44,096 nucleotides of DNA from Phycisphaerales bacterium (GCA_020352215.1 CP070675.1:3674354-3718449); one strand, 5' to 3'; positions 16,963-24,975 are shown, counted from the first letter of the stretch. A program made the numbers and translations. The notes: a model not told the origin generated them from the sequence alone.

Positions 16963-17340
16963 GAGTATCCCCTTTCTTTCTCCCTCGTCGCCTCCACAAT
17001 CCTGCTCGACCGCCAACTCGAACGCGATGGCTTTTGACTGTATAAAACGGACATTTGAGCCCGGGCACGCCGGCATTGCATGACCCGAACCTGATGGCCG
17101 AATGCAGATGTATACCACACCTGGAAGAGATTCACAACGCCAAGAGCCCGTGGCACCAAATCTACTATTTGTGAAGGCTGCTTTTCCAAGATACTCGTGA
17201 CAATATCTCGCAGAGTGTGCTAAACTGTGTAGTCTGAATGGCGTCCGGACCGTCGAACGCATGGGATGGTCGCACCGGGCCCTGAACGCTTATGAAGTGG
17301 ACAGGTTTTTGCATGTGGACGTTCTGTCGGAGTTCTCAGC
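16963..17340. other. Divergent intergenic region upstream of the dehydratase and Gfo/Idh genes
   Basis: These 378 bp separate two divergent catabolic genes. A rightward promoter candidate lies at 17197-17226. No leftward promoter was convincing. The in-frame extension of the leftward open frame through this region has no ribosome-binding site and reads as non-coding. Confidence 0.5.
17197..17226 (+). promoter_or_regulatory. Promoter candidate for the Gfo/Idh - ThuA pair
   Basis: GTGACA (17197-17202, five of six to consensus) and TAAACT (17221-17226) are 18 bp apart, with TGC just before the -10 forming an extended element. The leader to the ATG at 17341 would be about 107 nt. Confidence 0.45.
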
Positions 17341-18738
17341 ATGAAGGCCAAACATAGCAGCCGCCGCGATTTCCTCAGAAAGACAGCTCACGTTGCGTTG
17401 GGGACTTTGAGTTTTCCTTACATAATCCCTTCATCTGCTCTGGGCCAAGCAGATCAGGTCGCCGCGAGCAACCGCATAACGGTGGGCAATATAGGTGTGG
17501 GTAATCAAGGTGGCGCACTACTGCGGGGTTTTCTGGGAAAGCCTGATGTGCAGATCGTTGCTGTCTGTGATGTCCACACGACCAAATGCCGGGGTACTCG
17601 CAACTTAGTTGAGAAACAATATTCAGATAAGTACGGCAAGAACGCCTACAGCGGGTGTTCGGCCTACAATGATTTTCGCGAACTGGTGGCACGGCCGGAC
17701 GTCGACGCGGTCGTGGTCGCAACACCGGATCACTGGCATGTGCCTATCTCTCTGGCCGCGGCCAGAGCGGGCAAGGACATATACTTGGAAAAACCGATAG
17801 GCTTGAGCATGGTGGAGAATCAGACCTTGCGCGATGTCATGACCCGTTACGGCACGGTGTTTCAATTCGGCACTCAGCAGCGTTCGGACTTCGAGTTTCG
17901 CCGAGCCTGTGAGCTGGTTCGCAACGGGCGGATCGGTAAGATTCACTCGGTTAATGTATGGTCCCCCAGCAGCGACAGCGGTGGCTCAACAGCGCCGGCT
18001 CCCGTGCCGCCGGAGCTTGATTATGATATGTGGCTGGGCCCCGCCCCAAGTGTGCCGTATACCAAGGATCGGTGTTCCAATGTTAATCCCTTCTTCTCGA
18101 GCCCCTACAAGATCTGGCCCTTCATTTCCGATTACTGTCTGGGATGGATAGCCGGGTGGGGAGTCCATCCACTGGACATTGCCCTTTGGGGCGCCGAAGA
18201 AGAACTCACGGGAATGCTGGAGGTCAAAGGCAAAGGCACTTTCCCCGCCGAAGGCGCGTGCGATACTGCAACAAACTGGGACGTGGTCCTTGTGTTTGCC
18301 GCCAGCGGGTTGAGAATCAACTTCAAGGGTATCGGTGGCACGAACGGCCCGGCACCGGCCGAGTGGCGAAAGCGCTACGGCAGGACCGGCGCTCATGGGA
18401 CGGCATTCGAAGGAACAGAAGGTTGGATTCACGTCAGGCGGGGCCACATCGACGCGAATCCAAAACAGCTTTTGCAGTCGGAGATACGGCCAAACGAAAT
18501 CCAACTATACAAGAGCAACGACCATATAAGGAACTTCTTAGACTGCGTGAAGAGTCGGGCCCGCACAATCTGTCCCATTGACACAGCTATGCAGGTCGAT
18601 ACGTTATGCCATCTCAGTAACATTGCGACGTTGCTCCAGCGCAGAATAACATGGGATACGGAAAAGGAACGTTTTGAAGAAGACGCCGGAGCCAGCCGCC
18701 TTCTCGTGCGCTCTATGCGGAGCCCCTGGCATCTTTGA
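17341..18738 (+). CDS. Tat-exported Gfo/Idh/MocA family oxidoreductase
   Basis: This 465-residue protein starts with a canonical twin-arginine signal, SRRDFLRKTAHVALG, followed by the Rossmann fold (ITVGNIGVGNQGGALL). IYLEKPIGLSM is the family E-K-P motif, and WGVHPLDIALWG holds the C-terminal-domain His. The long insertions and the IKxWS-type stretch (PPELDYDMWLGPAP) are typical of planctomycete exported members with tightly bound cofactor, such as glucose-fructose-oxidoreductase-like enzymes. GGAG lies 8 nt before the ATG. The next gene encodes a ThuA-domain protein 82 nt downstream. ThuB, the partner of ThuA in rhizobia, also belongs to this family and makes 3-keto-disaccharides, so a similar 3-keto-sugar role outside the cytoplasm is plausible but unproven. 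Confidence 0.87.
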   Translation: MKAKHSSRRDFLRKTAHVALGTLSFPYIIPSSALGQADQVAASNRITVGNIGVGNQGGALLRGFLGKPDVQIVAVCDVHTTKCRGTRNLVEKQYSDKYGKNAYSGCSAYNDFRELVARPDVDAVVVATPDHWHVPISLAAARAGKDIYLEKPIGLSMVENQTLRDVMTRYGTVFQFGTQQRSDFEFRRACELVRNGRIGKIHSVNVWSPSSDSGGSTAPAPVPPELDYDMWLGPAPSVPYTKDRCSNVNPFFSSPYKIWPFISDYCLGWIAGWGVHPLDIALWGAEEELTGMLEVKGKGTFPAEGACDTATNWDVVLVFAASGLRINFKGIGGTNGPAPAEWRKRYGRTGAHGTAFEGTEGWIHVRRGHIDANPKQLLQSEIRPNEIQLYKSNDHIRNFLDCVKSRARTICPIDTAMQVDTLCHLSNIATLLQRRITWDTEKERFEEDAGASRLLVRSMRSPWHL

Positions 18739-18820
18739 ATGTCAGTTGCGTGGGTGCCGGACAGAGAGTCCTGCAGTCTCTTTTTTGGGAACTACACACT
18801 CCGAAAGGAAAGGAACAAAA

Positions 18821-20059
18821 GTGAATCGACGATCAAAAGTCATTGGTGCGATGCTGCTCGCTCCATGCCTTGTGTGGCTGCGTGCGGATATTGCAGGTGC
18901 AGCCATATCGGCCGACGAACTGCAGAAAATAGAAAAGGCTGTACCAAAGAAGGCCGCCGTAAGACCGCGCAGGGCACGAAAGCTGCTGGTTTTCACACGA
19001 GCCAAAGGACTGGTCCACACTTCAATTCCGTACGCCACAAGAGCCTTGGAATTGATGGCTGAGCAGACCGGGGCATTCAGAATGGTTGTCAGCGACGATA
19101 TGTCTATCTTCAACCCGGAGAGTCTGAGGCCATTTGATGCAATCTGCTTCAACAATTCAAACAGGATGGACTTCACGGACCCCGCCATGCGCAAGAACCT
19201 GATGGATTTTGTCAAAAGCGGCAAGGGCGTCGTGGGCATTCACGCGGCTACAACCAATTTCTCGAGCAAACAACCGGTGGGTGCTGTGGATTGGCCTGAG
19301 GCTGCTGAGATGATAGGCGGCATCTTCGCCGGCCATCACTGGCGCTCCGGCCAGGGCGAGTGGGCCATCAAGCTCGACGAGCCGGACCACCCGCTCAACG
19401 CCGCTTTCAAGGGCAAAGGCTTCAAAATCGCAGACGAAATCTACATGTATTCGAATCTCCAAAAAGACAGTGTTCGTGTCCTCCTGAGCCTGGATTTCAG
19501 TGACCCCAAAACCGCCAGCGTCAAACGGGAGCAGACCTATGTGCCAGTATCCTGGGTACGCAACTGGGGCAAGGGCCGCGTATTCTACTGCTCTTTGGGC
19601 CACGACAATCACGTCTTTTGGAATGCCGCGGTACTCAAGCACTATCTTGACGGCATCCAGTTCGCCCTCGGTGACCTGTCTGTCGATACGACACCGCGCT
19701 CACAGCAGGATCCGGTTGGAACTCGCAGCAAGCAAGTGGTTATCAAAGAAGATTGGGGAAGCCTGACCTGGCTGGCCAGTAAGAGAATCGGCAACGCCGA
19801 AGGACTGACGCTCGGACGAGTAACCATCAAGGCCGGCAAGTCCAATCCTCGCCACCGCCACCCTAAGTGCGAAGAAGTGCTCTATTTGCTGAGAGGGCGT
19901 TTGGAGCACAGCGTGGGCGAGAAAACGTTTACGTTGTCGGCAGGGGACACTATCACCATCGCCCCCGGAGTCTTCCACGACGCCACCTGTATCGGCAATG
20001 AAGATGCGGACATGATCGTTGCTTATTCCGAAGGCACTCGTGGTTTCGAGCTGGAGTAG
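18821..20059 (+). CDS. Exported ThuA-domain protein with C-terminal cupin
   Basis: The open frame begins at 18674, inside the preceding gene, but GTG at 18821 follows AAAGGA with 6 nt spacing and starts a signal peptide (MNRRSKVIGAMLLAPCLVWL), giving 412 residues. Residues about 50-285 are a ThuA (trehalose-utilisation, glutamine-amidotransferase-like) domain: GKGVVGIHAAT, WPEAAEMIGGIFAGHHW, EIYMY and a late His in SLGHDNHVFW. Residues about 325-412 are a cupin_2 barrel with metal-ligand pattern RHRHPKCEEVLYLLRGRLEH and APGVFHDATC. ThuA proteins take part in 3-keto-sugar use, but their chemistry is not settled. Joining to a cupin is uncommon and may add a sugar isomerase or binding step. Co-transcription with the upstream Tat-tagged dehydrogenase is likely. 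Confidence 0.85.
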   Translation: MNRRSKVIGAMLLAPCLVWLRADIAGAAISADELQKIEKAVPKKAAVRPRRARKLLVFTRAKGLVHTSIPYATRALELMAEQTGAFRMVVSDDMSIFNPESLRPFDAICFNNSNRMDFTDPAMRKNLMDFVKSGKGVVGIHAATTNFSSKQPVGAVDWPEAAEMIGGIFAGHHWRSGQGEWAIKLDEPDHPLNAAFKGKGFKIADEIYMYSNLQKDSVRVLLSLDFSDPKTASVKREQTYVPVSWVRNWGKGRVFYCSLGHDNHVFWNAAVLKHYLDGIQFALGDLSVDTTPRSQQDPVGTRSKQVVIKEDWGSLTWLASKRIGNAEGLTLGRVTIKAGKSNPRHRHPKCEEVLYLLRGRLEHSVGEKTFTLSAGDTITIAPGVFHDATCIGNEDADMIVAYSEGTRGFELE

Positions 20060-21420
20060 AGCGGGCCCCGATGTACGAAGTCAACTTGAAAATGGTGGAT
20101 GGCGAAGTATCAGCGCCTAACGTGCCGGGACCAGGGACGGCAGTGAGAAACGATTCCATTGCCAAGCACCGCATAGCGTGACGCCGTGAAGAAACGAGGC
20201 AGCCTGGCTGAAATATCGTCTGAGACAATCAAGGACTATGTTGGGCCGTTTGCTATAGACAGCAGTGGACGCCTAAATCTCTGTTCCCCTCTCATGACCA
20301 CGACTGCACGAGGGTAGCCCCGGAGAAATGTTCTTTAGTCCAGTTGCGAAGTCATTCTTCACTTCTTTCTCGACTTGCAGGAATCTGCGATTTAGTCCGC
20401 CCTGTGCAATCACTTGTCCGAGTACGCTTCGGGTCTTCGCCGGAATTGACAGCAAGTCTTCTGCCGGGGCCACGGCCGACGCGAACAAGCGGCCCTGGAT
20501 CGGGCGAAGCGAGCACACGATGCGTTCGGAATTAGGAGACGCGCTCAACAGGAGGTGCCGGCAAATGACGATTAGTTCGTGCTTCGCCCGGACATGTTGA
20601 ACAAGCCGGGGTAAGGAATCGCAATTACTGCTGTTCACTGACAATTGAGTATGCTCCGCGAAGCTCTTGATGGTTCGACCGGAGGTGGCCTACAAGTGGG
20701 AAGAACTTTCTCATGTTTTGCAGGTCGACGAACTGGGAAGTGGCCTCTCCTCGTTGCGAGGCGCTATCGTTGTATCCACACCGCCGGGTGTCCGCGAATG
20801 CACTTTTCTACGAACTATCCACTAATGATATGACGTATGGACAAGATTTCGCAAATTGAGCCAGGTTTGAGGACCCCATCGGCTTGCAGTCCTCACTGAC
20901 GCCACCACTCTGTCGACCGGACACCTGGCTTCCCATAACCCCTTCTTCAAGAATAAGTTATCAGGTATCAAATTCGATTTGTGTGAAGCCCTGAAAGCTG
21001 CAGAGGAAAGGCACCAGGACGTGTAAGGCCTTTGTCGACATCGCCGGGCAGCAGCCCAGGAAATAGCCGCCGAGTTATCAACGGGTTATCCACAATGCGT
21101 GGCTGTTTCGGTTGGCAGGCCACTGCAAATAGCCGAGTCGGCACGTCGCGGACGCGAAGGGGTTGACAGTCAACTGCCACGGTTATCCGAAGAGGTAGGG
21201 CGATCCCAGCAATGTGACGTGAGTAGCAGGAAAAACAGACAGAATCTGACCGAAGAAGACTGTGTTCTGTTCCCTAAATGAATCGTGGTTTCCTTCGGTC
21301 TCATCGTAAGAAATCCTGTCGGGAACACCTCGATCATCCTATAATCATTTTGTTCTTGCCACACCAGGGGACATAGTGGAAGAATTTCAAGCATCCTTGA
21401 TGATCACAAGTTGAAATCTC

Positions 21421-21449
21421 TTGACTTTTGCGAGCTAATAAGATAAACT
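21421..21449 (+). promoter_or_regulatory. Promoter candidate with a long leader to the first PEP-CTERM gene
   Basis: TTGACT (21421-21426) and TAAACT (21444-21449) are exactly 17 bp apart. If it is the promoter of the gene at 21881, the untranslated leader is about 425 nt and contains the nested stem-loop at 21562-21607. Confidence 0.45.
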
Positions 21450-21561
21450 TGCATCATAAGTTGTTCCTGGGGTGGTTAAGATCGGAACGGGGGGTGTTCT
21501 CAGTTTTCCCCTTTATTGGTCTTGGAACAAATTGCATGGTGACTTGGTGACATAAGTTCGT

Positions 21562-21607
21562 GGCACCAGCTCTACTTTTCGAAGAGCTACTTCTCCATGG
21601 GGGGTGC
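21562..21607 (+). promoter_or_regulatory. Nested stem-loop in the leader of the PEP-CTERM gene
   Basis: The inner stem AGCTCT (21568-21573) pairs with AGAGCT (21583-21588). The outer stem GCACC (21563-21567) pairs with GGTGC (21603-21607). There is no T-run after it, so it is not a normal terminator. It matches no riboswitch class I can recognise; its function is unknown. Confidence 0.3.
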
Positions 21608-21880
21608 TGGCGGAACGGGATCAGGTCTGTGACATATGCGGCCATCGTCGTCGCTGCGTGTCACACTGCTTCTTGCAGTTGGGGCTTGGCGGATCTACTG
21701 CGCACTTGGCGCGGTATTGGCGAAAGCCGGTCATCGTAAAGACGGACGCAGCGTTAATGTGATTCTGAAAAACAGGATGACGGGGTCAAACACGAGGGAT
21801 TGGGCAAACGATTATAGTTATGCGGGCGTTCCGCAGAAACAATCGATTGCTCAAAGTAAGGTTCATTGGGGGACTTAGAA

Positions 21881-22645
21881 ATGAAGATACCAAATATGGC
21901 GATGGTTCTTTGCACGGCAGTGATCTTGTCTTTGCCTTGCCTGGTTGCTAAGGGGACGCCGTTGGGGACTGTGGACATAGTCCTCGACAGCGCCAACGAT
22001 GGCCACGGGGCGTATGACATAGTTGATGTCTGGGGTGGTGGCTACAGTGGTACGAGCATGTATGCCGGGGTCTACACGCTCGACAAGACAGCGGGCACCG
22101 GTGCTGGAGACCTTTGGGATAATGGCTTGCTGTCCACCTTCTGCATTGAACTACAGGAACTGGTGCCGCTGAGCACGTCCACATACGACGTGGTAAGGCC
22201 ACAGACTGTGTACAACAGCGTTCTTGGTGGGACTTTGGGAGACGAAAAGGCAGGATATCTATGTGAGCTGTGGGAAGGATTCTTTGATGAAGCGTGGACC
22301 GGCAGCGGACCACATACGAGCGAGGAGAACAGCGATGCGGCGGCTTTTGCCTCCGCGGTGTGGGAGATTGTATACGAGGACCTTCCAGCCGCGCCGCTGG
22401 ACTGGGATGTCACGACAGATGGCACGCCTGGCAATGGTGGTTTTCGCGGTGTTGGCGTTGATGCTGCTACGGCCAATGGCATGCTGCACTCTTTGAGCGG
22501 CGCAGGCCCGAAGGCGGCTCTCGGAGCTTTTGTGAACACTGGAGCCCAGGACTTCATCGTGGAAGTCCCAGAGCCGGCAACTATCGTACTGCTTGGCCTA
22601 AGTGGCGTGATGGGATTACTGCGCCGGAAAAGGATCGCCGCATGA
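21881..22645 (+). CDS. PEP-CTERM sorted secreted protein with thioester-domain-like motifs
   Basis: ATG at 21881 is preferred over an upstream TTG at 21866 because GGGGGA lies 7 nt before it and a signal peptide follows (MKIPNMAMVLCTAVILSLPC), giving 254 residues. The C-terminus is a textbook PEP-CTERM tail: VPEPATIVLLG, a hydrophobic helix and RRKR. Such tails are cut by exosortase and the protein is moved to the cell surface or matrix; no exosortase gene lies in this window. The central part has FCIELQELV and, later, AFASAVWEIVYED. These resemble the Cys block and the Q-x-A-[IV]-W block of thioester-type domains, but the Gln position is Ala here. The function of the mature protein is unknown. 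Confidence 0.85.
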   Translation: MKIPNMAMVLCTAVILSLPCLVAKGTPLGTVDIVLDSANDGHGAYDIVDVWGGGYSGTSMYAGVYTLDKTAGTGAGDLWDNGLLSTFCIELQELVPLSTSTYDVVRPQTVYNSVLGGTLGDEKAGYLCELWEGFFDEAWTGSGPHTSEENSDAAAFASAVWEIVYEDLPAAPLDWDVTTDGTPGNGGFRGVGVDAATANGMLHSLSGAGPKAALGAFVNTGAQDFIVEVPEPATIVLLGLSGVMGLLRRKRIAA

Positions 22646-22939
22646 GGATACTGTGAAAGGGAGCAAGCTCGATACCCTGCGCAGCGCAGCATTCCGCTCT
22701 CTGTGAGGAAATGATTCGTAGGAGAAAGAAGACCTTCGTCATCCGACTTTGCAGAACCGGTTGTAAACATAGACTCAAAAGGCAAGTGTTTAGTGGAAAG
22801 GGGGGTACTAATGGAACACGGGGGCTAACGACTGAACGGAATGATTCAAAGCAAACGGACTCAAGAAGCGATCAGGTTTGCTGTGGGGGCACAGCAAAAC
22901 AATGATGAACAAAAACTCGAAGACATAGGAGTTCCAACA
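22646..22939. other. Intergenic leader between the two PEP-CTERM genes
   Basis: This 294-bp gap holds no gene. The in-frame upstream extension of the next frame (from 22841) has no ribosome-binding site. It contains a perfect hairpin at 22877-22898 and a G-rich stretch at 22796-22831 that loosely resembles one in the leader of the previous PEP-CTERM gene. Confidence 0.4.
22877..22898 (+). promoter_or_regulatory. Perfect 9-bp hairpin with a GGGG loop in the 5' leader
   Basis: TTTGCTGTG (22877-22885) pairs fully with CACAGCAAA (22890-22898) around a loop of four G. It ends 41 nt before the ATG at 22940. No T-run follows, so it is more likely a leader-stability or translation-control element, or a protein site, than a terminator. 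Confidence 0.45.
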
Positions 22940-23626
22940 ATGAAAAGACTGATTACAGTTATGATCGCGTTGGCGGTTGGCGCGGCTGCGCCGGCGTTCG
23001 CGACGTCAGTACCAGTGGCGGTGGTTGAATTCAGTCCTAACCCCGACACTGCCGGAAACTGGCATTACAATCCTAGTGCCGAGGGCGGCATACTTAGCTT
23101 TGACCAGGATGTGGTGGTCGACAGAGGACTGAGCAGTAACGACGATGCGTTGGTTGGTGCCTCGGTATCACTGCCCACGTTTGCCGTGGGCGGAATCCCG
23201 GGTGGGCCTTACACTCTGGCGCCTCTTGGCAGCTCCGAAATAGCCATAAAGAGCCCAGACAATGTCACGACCTATCTAACGGGGACTCTCGGTTCAGGTG
23301 ATCTGGGAGCAATTGGGACCGTTGCCGGAGGTTACACGTGTTTCCAAACAGATATAACAGATGTAACCATAACCGCTGAGGGAGAGGCCCTCGGTTCGGC
23401 CGCCTTAGCTCTAATTGGCAACATGCAGGAACCATCTCTCGACTTTGAACTGTCACTGCAAGGCGGAAGCGGCCCCGGCTACTACAGTTTTGATGACATG
23501 CTCGATGAAGAACATAGCGGAAGTGGTGGCTTCAGCGGTGCCATGTCTGTTCCTGAGCCTGCAACAATGGCCCTGCTTAGCTTCGGAAGTCTGGCGTTGA
23601 TGCGCCGGCGCCGAGTACTATCTTGA
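22940..23626 (+). CDS. PEP-CTERM sorted secreted protein
   Basis: ATG at 22940 is chosen over the frame opening at 22841: AGGAG lies 8 nt upstream and the product starts with a clear signal peptide (MKRLITVMIALAVGAAAPAF, cut near A-F-A-T), giving 228 residues. The tail is VPEPATMALLSFGSLALM followed by RRRR, a standard PEP-CTERM signal for exosortase. The mature part is rich in Gly, Ser, Val and Asp and predicted to be beta-sheet; it has no Cys pair like that of its neighbour and no family I recognise. It is probably a surface or extracellular-matrix protein. It is followed by a strong intrinsic terminator. Confidence 0.82.
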   Translation: MKRLITVMIALAVGAAAPAFATSVPVAVVEFSPNPDTAGNWHYNPSAEGGILSFDQDVVVDRGLSSNDDALVGASVSLPTFAVGGIPGGPYTLAPLGSSEIAIKSPDNVTTYLTGTLGSGDLGAIGTVAGGYTCFQTDITDVTITAEGEALGSAALALIGNMQEPSLDFELSLQGGSGPGYYSFDDMLDEEHSGSGGFSGAMSVPEPATMALLSFGSLALMRRRRVLS

Positions 23627-23653
23627 TCTTAAGCCCCCCTATTATGGAAGGAT

Positions 23654-23690
23654 GGGCTGCGGGATTCTACTCCCGTAGCCCGATTTTTTT
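23654..23690 (+). terminator. Rho-independent terminator after the second PEP-CTERM gene
   Basis: GGGCTGCGGGA (23654-23664) pairs with TCCCGTAGCCC (23671-23681), 11 bp with one G-U, around a 6-nt loop. A run of seven T follows at 23684-23690. Confidence 0.9.
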
Positions 23691-23810
23691 GCGCTCAGAC
23701 TCACCTTAATGCCGGACGCTAATACAGGCTCGATTACTGCAAACAACGGAAGGACCCGACAACGGCGGCTCACTAAGGTGACGCAAAGAGCCCTGGCATT
23801 CGTACGCAAC

Positions 23811-24746
23811 CTAACGCAGGCCGGAGGTGAGCAGGCCGGCGGCTAATGCCAGGGTACCTACCGTATGCAAAATGACTGTAAGCTGGCTCGGGCGGCTCTG
23901 GCCAAGTTTTGCCAAATCGTGTCTGTTCACAGATCTCATGGCCAACACAGCAAGGGGTAACGTGAGCAGATAGAACAAGCCGGCGAAAAATGTCATTCGG
24001 TGGAACAGCATAATGCCTGCGATGAGAAAACTCACGGCGAGAGGAATCCTGTAGATCCACACACAGGCCGATATTCCGAACCAGACAATCAGTGTTCTCT
24101 TGTTGACGGCGGCATCGGCCTTTACATCGGCAAATTCATTCACCAATATCACCAGGAAGATCAAGATGCTGACCACAAGAGCAGCTGAAAGCGGGGCAGT
24201 ATCAATAGCCCGCGTCTGCAAATAGTACGAGCCATAAACTGGGAACAGGCCAAACAGCAAAGCGATGACAAGCTCACCGATGCGATGGTAACCGAGCTGG
24301 ATGGGTCGAGCAGTGTAGAAGAAACCGCCGAGCAGACCCGCGAGCCCGAGAAGCAGAATAACGAGGCTCCTCGTCACAAGGACGATTACGAGTCCAATTG
24401 CAGAGCCAACCGCAAGAGAAGCCAATGCCGTGTACAGTGTTGCTCCCGGGGAAAGAAGGCCCTGCTGGATGAAACGGCGCCCCCCTGAAAAAGGCGTAGG
24501 ATTTTCGTTCACCCAATCGTTGCGCGAGATATGATCGAAGTAGTCGTTGGTTATATTGGCACCGGCGTGAAGCGCTATCATTGCCAGCAACGCCAAAACA
24601 AAAAGATAAGGCTGGAAGGTCCCTGCCACCGCATAGCCCGCAGCAGAGCCGATCAAAACCGGCGTTGCACTCGCGACCAGAAACTTCGGCCGAGAGGCGA
24701 GGAAAAGGACGGTCAATTTAGGCCACGCATCGGCAGGCTTCGCCAT
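23811..24746 (-). CDS. UbiA-family prenyltransferase, MenA-like (quinone biosynthesis)
   Basis: This 311-residue membrane protein has eight to nine hydrophobic segments. The first prenyl-diphosphate site is NITNDYFDHISRND at about 65-78. The second is VNEFADVKADAAVNKRTLIV at about 200, with its Asp pair. The order and length fit 1,4-dihydroxy-2-naphthoate polyprenyltransferase, which attaches the isoprenoid tail in menaquinone synthesis; other UbiA enzymes cannot be excluded. The open frame runs up to 24899, but the hydrophilic extension is unlike the family. ATG at 24746 has GGAG 6 nt upstream and starts MAKPADAWPKLTVLFLASRP; ATG at 24758 is an alternative. Confidence 0.85.
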   Translation of the reverse strand: MAKPADAWPKLTVLFLASRPKFLVASATPVLIGSAAGYAVAGTFQPYLFVLALLAMIALHAGANITNDYFDHISRNDWVNENPTPFSGGRRFIQQGLLSPGATLYTALASLAVGSAIGLVIVLVTRSLVILLLGLAGLLGGFFYTARPIQLGYHRIGELVIALLFGLFPVYGSYYLQTRAIDTAPLSAALVVSILIFLVILVNEFADVKADAAVNKRTLIVWFGISACVWIYRIPLAVSFLIAGIMLFHRMTFFAGLFYLLTLPLAVLAMRSVNRHDLAKLGQSRPSQLTVILHTVGTLALAAGLLTSGLR

Positions 24747-24844
24747 CTCATACTCCATTCTCTGTAACTTGCACCAGAGAGATCCAACCAGAGCAGATTG
24801 TAACGCCAACGGCTCGAAAGTCAACACCGGCAACCGGCACAGTG

Positions 24845-24860
24845 ATGTTGACATCAACAT
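24845..24860. promoter_or_regulatory. Operator-like inverted repeat
   Basis: ATGTTGA and TCAACAT are perfect inverse copies around CA. The spacing of half-sites suits a dimeric repressor. It lies about 100 bp upstream of the prenyltransferase start and 110 bp left of the pcm promoter candidate. The factor is unknown. Confidence 0.35.
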
Positions 24861-24945
24861 TATCATGCCTTGGAATGAGATTCTCGCTGCCCATTGCACG
24901 CTGAGTCGATTGATTGGACAGCCTCAAGGTCTATGGATTCGAGAC

Positions 24946-24975
24946 TTGTCAGACTACCACGGCCGATGATACACT
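24946..24975 (+). promoter_or_regulatory. Promoter candidate for pcm-recG
   Basis: TTGTCA (24946-24951) and TACACT (24970-24975) are 18 bp apart, with TGA just before the -10 forming an extended element. The leader to the ATG at 25082 would be about 100 nt. Confidence 0.4.

Larger units (their letters stand above)
20060..21880. other. 1.8-kb gene-poor region
   Basis: No open frame here shows a believable protein, start signal or homologous motif. Short frames exist on both strands (for example 20273-20644 minus, 21636-21878 plus) but begin at TTG or lack a ribosome-binding site. The stretch could be a decayed gene remnant between the catabolic block and the PEP-CTERM genes. Visible structure includes a perfect DnaA-box sequence TTATCCACA at 21086-21094 with a degenerate copy 11 bp before it, a perfect palindrome GTTGACAGTCAAC at 21162-21174, a promoter candidate at 21421-21449 and a nested stem-loop at 21562-21607. 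Confidence 0.5.

Noticed and set aside
20273..20644. A 123-codon minus-strand frame in the gene-poor region
   Set aside because: It begins with TTG or GTG without a ribosome-binding site and the product has no recognisable motif or membrane segment. It might be a remnant but cannot be supported.
21086..21094. Possible replication origin from a DnaA box
   Set aside because: Only one perfect box, no AT-rich unwinding element seen, and no dnaA, dnaN or gidA gene nearby.
21636..21878. An 80-codon plus-strand frame with a hydrophobic start just before the first PEP-CTERM gene
   Set aside because: No ribosome-binding site and no cleavage site or homologous pattern. It may only be part of the long leader.
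23770..23795. GGTGACGCAAAGAGCC resembles the core of a c-di-GMP-I riboswitch
   Set aside because: The paired first half of the riboswitch (CACGCACAGGGCAAACC type) and the flanking stems are missing.
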